Source: Lepiota brunneoincarnata (lineage: Eukaryota > Basidiomycota > Agaricomycetes > Agaricales > Agaricaceae). From it: 64,000 nt of DNA. The stretch spans positions 806,001 to 870,000 of the forward strand of contig JAEBUN010000001.1 in NCBI GenBank assembly GCA_023014365.1, given 5' to 3'. The translations under genes and the position numbers were made by a program. Shown piece by piece: positions 47,393 to 62,323 of the stretch. The number at the start of each line of letters is the position of its first letter. Within the stretch, counting starts at the first letter, position 1. Under the pieces are notes generated by a model. It did no database searches. It was given only the letters and a program-made list of their open reading frames with translations, and was not told the origin of the DNA.

Positions 47393-49785
47393 ATGCACTC
47401 TTCACAACGATTTCTTCCACTCGGGCGTTGTTTGGCAAAGTCTCTAGCTCGCAAACCCCAGCTAACAAGGGCTTGCCGACCTCGCCTATACTCTATCCAA
47501 GGAGATAACGCGGGACGCAGCAATTCACGCTTCACAGAGACTCGTTACTCGGCGTGGCTTACCCGGAACACTCTTCTCGTCTTGGGGTCACTGGCCAGTG
47601 GTCTGGTCGGTTATGAACTTGCTCAATCCAAACAAGTTTCCCCATCTATCTTGACAAGCCCCAAGTACGGCACCCCCAAAGACTTTCAACGAGCGATAAG
47701 AGAACTTCAAGAGACTTTCGGTCAGGATGGGAAGGGGGAGGAGGATCTTGTTTCGACGGATCCTGCTATATTGCATGACCATGGGTTTTCCCCTTTCGTC
47801 TATCACGAAGGTCAGACCAGTCACATCTACGATGAATAACATGGTTTATGCTTATTTTGTGTGACTAGGCTTGACCCACAGCGTGGTTGTGTTTCCTCGA
47901 TCAACAGAAGATGTCGTCAAAATCGTCAAAATCGCTACGAAATATCGCATGCCCGTAATCCCGTATTCGGGGGCTACCAATCTGGAGGGGCACACTCGCG
48001 GTGTAGGGCCTTTCAATGTTCTCAACTCCTTACGTTAACCGACCCCCGATCTATCACCATATCAGTATCCTGGGGGCGGCATCTGTATTGACCTTTCAAA
48101 TATGGACAAAATCTTAGAGATTCACGGCATGTCCCGTTTTTTTGGAGAGCCAGATAGACGCTGAATCCATGACCGATTCTCAGAGGCGGACTCGGACGTG
48201 GTGTGCCAGCCTGGCGCGAGATGGGTGGATATTAATGAAGAACTGAAAGAAAAAGGTTCGTTTGCACGGCGGAATAGAAGACAACGGTTGACAGGCGTTC
48301 TTCCTCAGGGATCCCGCTGTTCTTCCCTGTATGTATTAGTCATATATGACGCGAACGACTCTGATCCGCCCATAGCTCGACCCAGCACCGGGAGCGACCA
48401 TCGGCGGTATGCTAAGTACAGGATGCTCGGGTAGTAAGTCGCTTTAATTTTTATACTCATAAGGCGCTGATTGAACTTGTCCTCAGCGAACGCTGTTCGC
48501 TATGGTACCGCGAAAGCCGAGTGGTTTCTGAATGCTGTGAGTGCACCCGGATATGTTAGTTGTTGAAATCTCGTACTCAGTCAAAATAGACAGTGGTACT
48601 GCCATCGGGCGAGGTGATCAAGACGAGACGGAGGTCTCGCAAGTCATCCGCCGGATTTGACACTACGAAGTTGTTCATTGGTGCTGAAGGGACCCTTGGC
48701 ATCGTGACCGAAGGTGCGTGATATGCTTCGTTCTGTTGTCAACCCCCATGAGCTGAGACCGGCTTAGTGACTATCAGGCTTGCGCCCGTACTACCTACAA
48801 CGGTTGCATTAGCAAATTTCCCAGACGTGAAGAAAGCCACGGAAGCTGTCGTTGAGATCCTCAACCAGGGTGTTGGAATTCGTACGTGCTTACAATCATG
48901 TTACCTTACCCCCCTGTACCTCATCCTACTCATTTTGCTATTCACAGAATGCATTGAGCTTCTAGACAACGTCTTCATTGGCGCACTCAACACGCATGGT
49001 TTTTCGGGCCGGAGATATGCTGACAAGGACTATCTATTCTTCAAATTCCAAGGTCCTACCCAGGCCTCACTAAAGGAAACAGGCGCGATAGTGAAGAAGA
49101 TTGTAGAGAAACATGGCGGGAAAGACTTCGAGTTCGCGAAAGATCAAGAACAGGCTGAAGCTATGTGGAATGAACGGAAGAATGCCCACTTTGCTGGTAT
49201 GGCTTTGAAACCAGGCTCAAAGGGCTGGCCGACAGATGTTTGGTGAGTAAAGTGGTCCATATCGTCCTCTACGCCGTAGGCAAGGGATTCTGATACTAAA
49301 TTGCAGTGTACCTGTATCAAAACTTCCTCAACTCGTGTATGAAACCAAGAAAGATTTGCAGGCCATTGGCTTGATTGCGCCGATCGTGGGGCATGTAGGA
49401 GACGGCAACTTTCACACCCTGGTTCTAATGGATGGTGAGAAGGAACTTGAAGTTGCAAGAGAGGCTGTCCATAGAATGGTCCAAAGAGCTATTGCGCTAG
49501 ATGGAACATGTAGGTGGTGTTCCGCTATTCTCTTGTGCCGAAATGCTGAAACGTTTCCCAGGTACGGGAGAACACGGTGTTGGTGTCGGAAAGAAAGAGT
49601 ACCTTGTGGAGGAGCTTGGAGAGGGTACAGTAGAGCTTATGAAGACCATTAAGAGGGCTATTGACCCGTTGGGCCTATTCAATCCTGGAAGGTAACTCCG
49701 TGGTCCTAAGTACAGGAGAATTCGACTGACAAGACAATTGTAGTTATACCCTGATCCTTCCCCTCCATCGGAAAACCGCCACTAA
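47393..49785 (+). CDS. DLD1: D-lactate dehydrogenase (cytochrome), copy 1
   Basis: Mitochondrial FAD enzyme oxidising D-lactate to pyruvate with electron transfer to cytochrome c. The start [20 protein letters not shown] is an arginine-rich targeting sequence, followed by a hydrophobic anchor [17 protein letters not shown]. The FAD-binding domain has [29 protein letters not shown] (usual family form SGGT, so Gly to Ala here), PGATIGGM and [11 protein letters not shown]. The C-terminal oxidase domain has [12 protein letters not shown] (metal-binding histidines) and [19 protein letters not shown], then NPG and LYPDPS. About eleven introns fit, one of them GC-AG (48127-48183). One base seems missing at the last donor (near 49693), which would otherwise extend the C-terminus in another frame. 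Tandem paralogue at 53058. Confidence 0.88.
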
Positions 49786-51021
49786 TTTTCTCGGCTCGGG
49801 AGCCCTACAATTGATATGGCTCTCCTCAGGCGCCGAGGTTAGGTGGCTGTGCTTACGGAACAGTGACTATGTGACGGGCAGGGCCCTTCACCCTTTCGCA
49901 ACTCATCATTTTCTATTGTCTATCTACAATCTCTCGACATAGTTTTCACCATAATAGATCCTTCTGTACTGTGTCCAGCAACCAGGGTGCATATCACTCA
50001 GGTATGGTATAACGTCATACCAAATTTCAATATCCCCCGGACCACCACGCGTTCAAACTATACCACATGCTTTGAGCAGACTCAAAAACAGTGGCAAAGG
50101 AGAAGGGCCATTTTCTTTGTGGGCAATCTATGTCAGGCTATACCTGAGCCGTTGATTCTGAGCACAAAAGGCCCGTAGCAAGATCAAGCTAGTAGGACAG
50201 TTGATTAGCAACATAACTTCGAACCCTATTGAGTATCAAAACTCATTTGGTTCACGAGATCGGGACCTTTGCGGTTTATTAAAGGCGGTGCCATTCAAAA
50301 GCCGCCCGCAACGAACGTAAGCAACGTCTTCAGTGTTAATTTGCGGCTCGGAGCTGTGGAGCCAGTTCCGGATCCTTTGCAGTATATTGGTTCTTGCATT
50401 AGGGGAGGGGGTAACGTGCAGAAGAGTGGAAATCGGCATTGGGGAGTGTGCGTAGAGAGCACTTCTAGTCCTATCGACGCTTTCCACTCAGTTAGCTGGA
50501 CACTAAAAGTCCACAAAACACCTACCATTTCCATAGAGATAGTTACTTTCGGTCGTTGCGGGATTGTTCAGGGACAAAATGTTAGGCATTGTAGAGCATC
50601 CCTCGCCTGTGGGGTACATGAGAGCTTTGAACACCAACAACAGGGAGCTTGCGCCTGGAACGGGCGGCTGAGGGTGTATAAGGCCACGATTCCGATTCAC
50701 GTTGGTCGGCTGTGAGACTCTACAAAGCTGAGAAACTGAATGCTCCGGAAAGTCGCCAAAAATCAGATAGCCATGAGGCCCCCCAATGCTGGCCGCACCC
50801 GACATGGGCGGCTATATACATGACTTTGCCAGGCACGTTCTTCGTGTTGGTTCGCAGGCTTTCGCTTGAAGTTTCGGAATGCTCTCACCATCGTGGGCAC
50901 GCTCATCGGTCCGGTCATTGCAGGCAAGTATAAGTCCCATGCACTTCCGGGAGTCGGCACACCTTCTGCGAGAGCCATTGGCCTTTGGCCCTCGTATTTT
51001 TTCGTCGCTTGACTGCACTAG
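49786..51021. other. Intergenic region before the acid phosphatase
   Basis: No gene recognised. Open frames on both strands (for example 50269-50715) do not resemble known proteins. No repeat shared with the rest of the window was noticed. Confidence 0.45.
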
Positions 51022-52820
51022 ATGTTCTTCAGGCACTTCCTCGTATTGGGCTGGCTTGGCGGTGCGGCATGCTCTGCTTTCAATCCGCTGCAACATTCTG
51101 GCCCGGCGTCGCCTTATTTTGATGCACCGTCCCAGGATGGGATCCCAACCGGCACGCCACAGGGATGTAAAGTTGACCAGGCTGCGTACATCCTTCGCCA
51201 TGGCACGTAAGTCTTGCGCAGTACTTCATCATTCATATCAGTGAACTAATCTTACGCCTAGACGATATCCAGAACCGGGCTCATTCACAGGATGGCAGAA
51301 CCTGTTTTCAAAATTTCAGAACAATGCTTACACCGCTTCTGGGCCCTTAGCGTTCATTCCATCATGGGTTCCACCTGTGGACGATATTCCCCATGAACCT
51401 CTCTTCCTTACTTCGACTGGTGCTAGGGAAGCCTTCACCCTAGGAGTGGATCTAAGGAAGCTGTATGGGTTCACAAAGGGAGGTGAGAACTTCACAGTAT
51501 GGTAAGTAATTTATCTCTACCTCTGTGATTGATCATTGTGATAGGATGGATGTTGTATTTGCAGGTCAGCCAGTCAACAACGTTGCGTTGATACAGCAAC
51601 CTATTTCCTGCGCGGCTACCTATCCCAGGGCAACTACCTCACATCCCCCTCTCTCAATCGTGGACTAATAGTCACTCTACCGGATTCTGTAAACTTTACA
51701 TTCGCCAATTCTTTGACGCCCTTCTACGTCCTGCCCAAATTACGTTTCTGGGGACCATGGTAGTGTGATGGCCTAGTGCATATCGTGCGACTTACCAGAG
51801 TGGTATTGCAAAGCGTTTGAATAGGTTTTTGGATGGGTTGACGCTCGACGCAACGGACGTTGGTGTTATGCAGGATTTATGCGGATTCCAAGTTGGGATC
51901 AATGGAGATACGAGTTTCTGTAATATTTTTGAAGGTAAGCAAACTACTTTTCTACCACATGTTTAGCCGTGATCGACTTTGAGTTGATCATAGAATCTGA
52001 ATGGTTGGATTACGAGTACGCACATGACCTCAATTATTACTATGGGTGGGTTGCCTTGTATATCCTTAAGATCGCCATCAAGCTCACACTTGTAATTGGT
52101 AGATCTGGTCCAGGAAATCCCTTTTCTGGGACTACAGGCTACCCTCGGGTGAAGGCCATCACAAATCTCTTTCGACAAGGCCCAGGACAAACGTCTCCGG
52201 GAGGTACCTTCCGACCTTCCTAACTTGATCATGGGCTTTACGGTAACTGTTTTATTCCGTGTTTTTCTCCCAAAAATATCGAAAATAATTGTTGAATCCG
52301 TAGCATGATAATAATCTGCCTCCGGTTATTTCTGCTCTTGGTCTTTGGAACACTTCCTCTCATCGTGGCGTCTACCCTCTCTCTCCAACTAGACCCAATA
52401 ATGCAAGAGAGTTCCGAGCCTCATATCTTGTTGCTTTCAGAGGTTATGTTGCCCTGGAAAGGCTGACTTGCTCATCTTCACCTGGTATGGTCCACCACGC
52501 CCCTGGCAATCATGAAGATCACGAGGGGTAATTCAAAGGGAATATACGTGCGAGTCAGGGTAAATGCTTCATAATTTTAGGCTACTGTCGGGCTAACACT
52601 GCCCCAGGTTGATAATGCACCAGTCGCAATTCCGGGCTGCACTTCTGGTCCAGGTTCCACTTGTCCGTTGAATTCATTCATAAACTATGTCGAAAAACGC
52701 GGCGTTGCATCCGGCGATTTTGTCCAAAGATGTGGTCTACAGAATGTCCCTAATGCGACCAGTGAAGTTACTTTCTTGTCGGAGTTCCCCCAGAGCAGCG
52801 TTCAGCTTGTAGGACTTTGA
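51022..52820 (+). CDS. Secreted histidine acid phosphatase (phytase-like)
   Basis: Phosphomonoesterase of the histidine acid phosphatase family, probably extracellular. Exon 1 (51022-51206) begins with a signal peptide, MFFRHFLVLGWLGGAACS, and continues CKVDQAAYILRHG. The catalytic motif RHGTRYP is completed across the intron 51207-51261. Then follow PGSFTGWQNLFSKF, SASQQRCVDTATYFLRGYLS, GINGDTSFCNIFE, EWLDYEYAHDLNYYYG, GYPRVKAITNLF and the proton-donor region IMAFTHDNNLPPV near 52230-52325 (HD motif, split by an intron). The C-terminus has SFINYVEKRGVASGDF and CGLQNV. Frame corrections are needed near 51718 and 51775. It sits between the two lactate dehydrogenase genes on the same strand. 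Phytase versus general acid phosphatase activity cannot be decided from sequence. Confidence 0.87.
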
Positions 52821-53057
52821 TATCGTGATAGCGTGCGTGTTTCTACCTGTGATATGGAAACAAGGATCAAGGAACAACTTGAAATCTAAACCCATTTTAA
52901 ACCGGAGGCTACGCTCGCAAAGTCAGAGAAGGGAATAAGAAAGCGATTAGAGAATACGAGGGGTGAGAGCGCTTGCTGGCGCCTGATAGTCGATATTAGG
53001 GACACCATTCAGAACTAGTGATGCGTAACCCTCAACCCTGCCCCTCACTACCAGATC

Positions 53058-55436
53058 ATGCGGTATTTCCATCGCCACCCTCCGCTCAGGCGCACACTCA
53101 TAAAACACTCAACCTGCGCAACCCAAGTGACGGGACCCTGCCGACCCGCTCGGGTGCGCTCTACACAAAAAGGAGATAAAGCGGCGGGCGGGGATCCGTG
53201 CATCCCTAACAGTCCCCGTTCAACATCGTTTAACAGGAATGCCCTTCTTCTCTTGAGTTCATTTGCTGGCGGTCTTCTCGGTTACACGCTCGCCCACCCC
53301 CCACAGGGCTTCCCGTTTTCTCCGACAAAAAGCTCCAAATATGGCACCCCCCAGGATTTTCAACGGGCGATTCGGGAGCTGCAGGTGACTTTCTGTGGGG
53401 ACGAACAAGAGAAGGAGGATCTTGTTTCGACGGATCCGGATGTGTTGCATGACCATGGGTTTTCCCCTTTTGCCCATCACGAAGGTAAACCGACGTTGCA
53501 ATCCCATGCAAGGCGCTTATATGATGAAAATAGGTCTGGCTCACAGCGTAGTTGTGTTTCCTCGATCAACAGAGGATGTCGTCAAAATCGTCAAGATCGC
53601 TACAAAATATTGCATGCCCGTAATCCCGTATTCGGGGGGTACCAATCTAGAGGGGCACACTCGCGGTGTAAGGCCCTCCAGTTTTCACAAGCCCTTACGT
53701 TAACAAACCCCCGATCTATCACCATATCAGCATCCCGGGGGCGGCATCTGTATTGACCTTTCGAATATGGACAAAATCTTGGAGATTCATGGCACGTCCC
53801 TATTTCGGAGAACCAGATAGAACCTGACTCTGTGACCGATTCTTAGAGGCGGACTCGGACTTAGTGTGCCAGCCTGGCGCAAGATGGGTGGACATTAACG
53901 AAGAACTGAAAGAAAAGGGTTCGTCTGCAAGTCCGAGTGTAAGATAGTTATTGACGATTGGTCTTCCTCAGGAATCCCCCTGTTCTTTCCGGTGTGTATA
54001 GCCATATCTCATGTACCGGCTCTCATCCGCCCATAGCTTGACCCAGCACCGGGAGCTACCATCGGAGGCATGCTGAGCACAGGATGCTCAGGCAGTAGGC
54101 CTTTTTTTGTTCTACACCCACATGGTTATGACTGAACTCGTCCTAGCGAATGCTGTCCGCTATGGTACTGCGAAAGCCGAGTGGTTTCTCAACGCTGTGA
54201 GTGCTTCCGAATATGTCATTTGTTGGTATCTCGTGCTCAGTTGGGCCAGACTGTGGTATTGCCATCGGGCGAGGTGATCAAGACGAGGCGGAGGTCTCGC
54301 AAGTCATCTGCCGGGTTTGATACTACGAAGCTATTCATTGGTGCTGAGGGAACCCTTGGTATCGTGACTGAAGGTACGTGCCGTTCGTCCTTCCGCTTCC
54401 AATCTTTGTGGATTAAATTCGGCATAGTGACTATCAGGCTTACACCTGTATTGCCCACAACGGTCGCACTGGCGAGTTTCCCCGATGTGAAGAAGGCTAC
54501 GGAAGCCGTTGTTGAGATCCTCAACCAGGGCGTTGGAATTCGTACGTGTTTCTAAGCGCGTCTATCAGGTGCTTGTCTCCTCACCCGTCTCTATTGCCAT
54601 TACAGAGTGCATTGAACTTCTGGACAATGTACTCATCAGCGCACTCAACAAGTATGGTTTTTCCGGGCGTCGGTACACGAACAAGGACCACCTTATCTTC
54701 AAATTTCAAGGCCCTACCCAAGCCTCGCTGAATGAAACGGGTATAATAGTGAAGAGGATTGTCGAGAAGCATGGTGGGAGGGACTTTCAGTTTGCGAAGA
54801 GTGAAGAAGAGGCTGAGGCCATGTGGAACGAGAGGAAGAATGCGCACTTCGTTGAATTGGCTTTGCGACCAGGTGCCAAAAGTTGGCCGACAGATGTTTG
54901 GTGTGTATCATCTTTCTTGATTTTGACCTCAGTTCTGATACGTATGCTGGATGATAGTGTGCCTATCTCGAGACTTCCTCAGCTTGTGTATGAAACCAAA
55001 AAGGATCTAGAGAGCAGAGGATTGCTTGCGCCGATCGTGGGTCATGTGGGAGATGGAAACTTTCACGCTACAATCCTAATCGATAATGAGAAGGATGCTG
55101 AAGCTGCAAAAGAGGCTGTGCACCTCCTGGTCCAACGAGCGATCGCGCTGGATGGAACATGTGGGTGATCTTTGTTATCGTGTGATTCGGAATACTGACG
55201 CATTTCCCAGGCACGGGCGAACATGGGGTCGGTGTCGGAAAGAAGGAGTACCTGGTTGAAGAACTTGGAGAGGGCACAGTGGAGCTTATGAGGACAATTA
55301 AAAAGGCCATTGACCCGCTGAGCTTGTTCAACCCTGGTAAAGTAATTCGCCTCCCCGCCATCACTGAAGAATTGACTAACAACAACCTACTTTGCAGCTA
55401 TATCCCGAGCCTTCACAATCTGAGAAACGCTTATAA
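53058..55436 (+). CDS. DLD1: D-lactate dehydrogenase (cytochrome), copy 2
   Basis: Paralogue of the gene at 47393, same strand and same intron positions. N-terminus [18 protein letters not shown] is a mitochondrial-type presequence, followed by the anchor [19 protein letters not shown]. The FAD domain keeps the canonical [11 protein letters not shown], then [54 protein letters not shown]. The oxidase domain has [52 protein letters not shown] and [16 protein letters not shown], stop at 55434-55436. The intron at 53792-53846 starts GCACGT, a GC-AG intron matching that of copy 1. All domains appear complete, so this is probably the functional reference copy. The N-termini of the two copies differ much more than the catalytic parts. 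Confidence 0.9.
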
Positions 55437-55881
55437 GTCGTACTAGACAGCGCTGCGTTAGTATAACGTCACTCTACCAGGCAATGTTCCCCCAGGGCAC
55501 TAGTTGTAACCCCTACTGCACTGTGGCCCTTCCAGCTACGCCACGACGGTTCCATAGGTTTACATTGTCTGCTGAAATTACGCGTAAGGAGATGCCGACC
55601 ACGACCAAGAGGGACAGACGTTGGCGGACTAGCCAGCATTTGGGACCGGGCCGTGGGCTATTGCCACGCTGAAACCTATTCATGTTTATCAATTCACCAT
55701 GGTTTTCAACACAGCGACGGATGCGCCGAATATAACTTTGGCTTTGACAAGAGGGTAAAACCAAATTAGAATCTCAGGTTGTCAAGCGGGAGACAGGAGG
55801 TAAGGGCAAACGTGTATTACGAGGTGGTATTACGAGGTGGACTCGTGACAGTAAACAGAACTGCAGCCGAACAACAAAGAG
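55437..55881. other. Convergent intergenic gap
   Basis: Lies between the 3' ends of the second lactate dehydrogenase gene and the minus-strand membrane protein. No further feature seen. A short direct repeat ATTACGAGGTGG occurs twice near 55815-55840. Confidence 0.45.
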
Positions 55882-57594
55882 CTAAAAATGTGGAAGGAAG
55901 GTCGTCCACACGAGGTCTGTATAAGCATCCTGTGGGAGAGAACGGAGCGTAGTAAAGGATAAAACAAATAGAATGGCCCTTGAGGCGAAATAGAACATGC
56001 CACCACCCAAGGCGATCAAGAGGACAACCAAGCCCATTACATAGCCAACAAAGTCTGGTAAGGCATCGTAGTCAGGTAAAAACACAAGCAGTGCCATTCC
56101 AGCATAGAGTAGGGGTTGAACGGTGATCCAGAATGCGGCAAATTGCCATATGGTCTTTTCCCAGGGGGAAGGGAATGAAGACAACCAAATTGGTATGAGA
56201 TGGACAGCACCAAAGGATGCATTGACTATACAAATACCCACCACCATCTGCCAATTCTCGTCCCCATTCACGGTTGCGTAGAATTCCGGAGACTGGGGCC
56301 CGACCAGAAGTCCGTCCAGATCTCCACTATCATTGTAATGAATGGTTCAATTGGTCTCGACAAGGAGAGAAATGTCCATAGTACGCCTCTCCAAAACGGT
56401 GTCGTGGATTCCCAGCCTCGATTTGGAGGAGGGATCGAGATGGGAAATGAGATGACAGTTCGGATCAGGATTCTGCATTTTTCAATGATACTCCTGATCT
56501 TGCGAATCGCAAACTGATACCCAGCCCGGGCGTCCAATAATGCTTGTTGCCTGGCACCAGATTGGGACACTCCTGCTGTTGGAGCCAACTCCCCGTGTGT
56601 CGATTCTTCGATAATCCCACTATGATACTGAAGGCGAGCTCCAACAACGCTTCCACGATCACAGCCCACTGTAAATGATGATCCCAAGCCGTTGCATCTC
56701 CCTGGCACCCAAACTGCAAGCGCCACCTGTATGTTCTGCGGCTTTCTCCACCACAGCGAGCATGTGATGATATTAAGGAGCGCGTAGGCGAGCGTCAACA
56801 CTTCCAGTTCCGTTACCTGGAGGCGTGTACCCCAGCGAACAAGGCATTGGAAAATGAACCATGATGTTTGAGAGACCACTAGGAGTTTGGTGAGGAAATC
56901 GCCTTTACTCTTATCCTTGATCTCCTCTTCAGGTACGTCAAAGCGATCCGGCATTTCATCGACGTCTGTGATAACCTTGGGGGTCATATCAGCTCCGTAT
57001 AACACTAAACCGCGCATTTCGAGGAGGAATCCATGTGTGAGGGTCCATGGTGAATTGAATCTTTTGTACACCATATTTCTGGGTCGTGGGTTGCGGAAGA
57101 ACTCTCGAATTTCCTCCCACTGACGAGAGGGCCCCACAGTATAAAATCTTTCTGTCGGGGGCGGCATGAGAAAAGAGAAGCATCAAGAGGACTCTAGTTC
57201 TCTGCTTACGCTCTGGATGGAATCGTTTGTTGTACTTCACCGCATGTCTGGCCGCCCCAATACGCTGCCTTAGAGCCCATATGGTGACAAACTCCGGACC
57301 CAGAATAGCGTATAACATGATTCCAACCCTCTGCTTGAATTTTGTCCATCCTGAATCATTCCAGTCTGGGACATTTGGGTGGACTGCGACCCAAGTACAA
57401 GCAAAAATTGTTGCCAGGCAACTCCAGACAATTTCTTGTAGGGCGCGACCTCCTAAGTCGTTGGGGTTTCCAGCAATGAGAGCGAGCTCACGGCCAAGGA
57501 TTGGGATAGTTCGTCGGTCAAATTGTTGGGCAGGGGGTAGTGTATTAACGCTAGTGGTGGCGATGGTGACGATTAGCAACGAGAAGACAATCAT
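55882..57594 (-). CDS. Fungal multi-pass membrane protein, unknown function
   Basis: Minus-strand gene starting MIVFSLLIVTIATTSVNT, a signal-like segment. Conserved blocks follow: GRALQEIVWSCLATIFACTW, VHPNVPDWNDSGW, GIMLYAILGPEFVTIWALRQ, WTLTHGFLLEMRGLVLY, EEIKDKSKGDFLTKLLVVSQ, TSWFIFQCLVRW, VTELEVLTLAYALLNIITC and LWWRKPQNIQV. The C-terminal third has four or more helices, among them WQMVVGICIVNASFGAVHLI and VVLLIALGGGMFYFAS, stop at 55882. I recognise this as a family common in Agaricomycete genomes, usually annotated only as hypothetical. Introns or frame changes near 57170, 56700 and 56270 link the three parts. No enzymatic motif is visible. Confidence 0.75.
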
Positions 57595-58669
57595 GAGGGA
57601 ACAGGCAGGGTGGGAGAGAGACTATGGGTTTGCAGACCGGCTTGCAAAAGCGGTCAACTCTGAACTATCAATCGTTCTTTATTTATATGCGGTCGGCAGC
57701 TGGCCTGTCCACTAATCTATACTAGGCATTGCTAGATGGAAACAGCACCTTGGTTGTTTCTCATACCAACCCCCGATACTATGGTACAAGTGCTCAGAGT
57801 GGTGGCACTCAGCGCTCAGCCTTGTTTTCCCTGTGACGCACTGATAATAAACAGGGAGCGGTGCAATCTTGTCGAAAAGATTCCAGGTTTGCTTATCAGT
57901 GGTCCGTGGATAAATTGTCGAAGCACGAGATGACCTGGCCCGTGTTATTTGCACACCAATAAATATAGCCTCCTCCCTGTGCTTGAGGAACAGATTTTCT
58001 CCATCTCTCTCCCCCGGATTTTCTCCTTGTTCCCAGTCCTCACAAGTTTTTTTGCTCCCACCCACGAACTTCCCAGTGGTGTGTTACAGCCACTCAGCAC
58101 CTGTTCCGGACTTCTCAGTCGATCCTACCAATCGTTCAGGCCTGGCAGCCTCTTCCCTCAGACTACCTCTTGGCAAGGTTGCAGCCATCCCCCACTCGCG
58201 TGGAGAACCTCTTAGCCCTCATACATCTCCCCGTTGATCACATGATAATTAAATGTCACCGCCAGGGCCTCTGCAACCACTGCTGGCGTATGACTATATT
58301 TGAACGTGAGATATCTTTTGATTATACACTGAAACATCAGACGAGGGTATCACTACTGTGAATATAATTAATATCCAGTTCCTACGTGGCCTTAAGCAAT
58401 TGCATATTTATGATATCCATGGTTGTAATATCCTTGTCTGATATTTTAGCACATAATCAACAGATATTGCACGTACAGAAATAGTCATACGCCAACAGTA
58501 AATACAAACAATTCCCCACCCGATCTATGCGAACGTTTCCCATTCTCACCGTCATTTGCTAGGTAACAGGGTGTGAAATAAACTTATTTGGCAGCATCAT
58601 ATCGATCCTGAACATTGGGCACACTTGAACAGAACGTGCAGTGGTTTGCTGCCCATGAAATGCTGTGTG

Positions 58670-58925
58670 CCACACAAGAAAATACCGCTCTTCGCTGAGC
58701 TTGGGTTGGCGAAACTTGATTGAGTCTAAACATAATCTCGAGTTTTGTATATACAATATGCCGGGTCGATCCGGGATCACCTCGTAGATGCTTGACGTTA
58801 AATTAGCTGATGCCTTGCGTCTCTCGCAGTGCCAACCCGGTATTAAGGCCCGAACAACGGGGGTATCATCGCGGAGCCATGAAGGAGGGTGTTGATTATC
58901 GGCAACCTCTATGGGTTCTCCCTAT
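58670..58925. repeat. Repeat copy left of the GMC gene
   Basis: About 250 bp alignable by eye to 62590-62850: ATACCGCTCTTCGCTGAGCT, then a central tRNA-like part with GTCGATCC, then CAACCCGGTATTAAGGC, GGGGGTATCATC and GGTGTTGATTAT occur in the same order in both. The two copies are clearly diverged. Read on the minus strand, the better copy holds GGTTCGATCC, like a polymerase III B box. Confidence 0.6.
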
Positions 58926-59908
58926 GGCGAGGGCGAAAATCGTTGTGTGGATGGGTGTAAGGATGAGTTTGAAGGGTTCCTTGTGGGTAGTGCGAGCTGA
59001 GACAACATCAACCACTAATTATGAGAGTAAAAGTTGAAAGGAACGACAAGGAGGGGGGACCTCAGCGTGAGAACACCATGACACCGGGATTGAGAAGTAA
59101 TTAGAATATGACACGAAAACTGGTAAACAGGGGCAACTTGATGGCAAATTGACGGCCCGATTCAAGTCCCTCAAAGGTACGAAATTCAAGTCCCAAACAT
59201 TGCTTTCCTGACCTCAATTTTCGCTGCTAAGTCACCCACAAGTACCATCTGTCATATAATTGCTCAGGATTGAAGTCCCTCCTTCAATAGGACAGATTCT
59301 TGTACTCAAAGCCACTCATCACAATCATCATGCAACCATTCTGACGGGCCATATCCGGACGGCGGAGTGCCATGACACCACTTCCTGCTTCATAAATTGT
59401 TCGCTTTTGAGACGGGTAGGTCGATGACCAGCTACGCCGTTGTTGCACTCTCATTAGGCTGGGTTCGGTGACACGATAGCCTCTTGGCATACTTCTCTTT
59501 CTCATGGACTTCGACCAAACTCGAATTTCTCTAGTATTCACCTTCCATGCAACAGATTTAGACCTGGGAATTATTTTGAATCTACTGCGTTCTCATCTGC
59601 CTGACTCAACCCGGCTCTGGTGGGTCACATCAGTAAATTCGTGATAGGACTGAAATGACCTGGCTCGTGTACGAAGTGCTGAATAGTAACTAGTTACGGA
59701 CCTTCATCAGCTGGTCCTCGAGCGTTCTGTACCGAAGGACTTAAAACCCATTATGCGTGTTCCCACAAAGCCTCGTTCTCTGCAACCACGAGGCTCCCAA
59801 CCGGGTGCAGGTGGCTCTACTCATATATTTAGGCACCCTGGGATATTGTTTCAACCTTTTCAGGATAGAACCATGGGCCTTTCGGTCAGTCCCAGATGCT
59901 CACGATCA

Positions 59909-59916
59909 TATAAAAA
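59909..59916 (+). promoter_or_regulatory. Putative TATA box of the GMC gene
   Basis: TATAAAAA lies 62 bp before the start codon at 59978, a normal distance for a strong fungal promoter. Assignment is by position only. Confidence 0.5.
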
Positions 59917-59977
59917 GATGAGTTGTTGACGCTTTGGAGCGGAATTAACAACCTTGCAAGGTTTCCAGTTTCTCCCA

Positions 59978-62323
<2,346 letters not shown>

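Larger units (their letters stand above)
57595..59977. other. Intergenic region with one repeat copy
   Basis: No gene recognised. It contains the left member of a repeat pair (58670-58925, listed) and ends with the GMC gene promoter. Open frames at 57949-58237 are Ser/Pro-rich with no family resemblance. Confidence 0.45.

Noticed and set aside
51969..52223. Separate 84-codon frame with LDYEYAHDLNYYYG
   Set aside because: It is an internal exon of the acid phosphatase read through its intron, not a separate gene.
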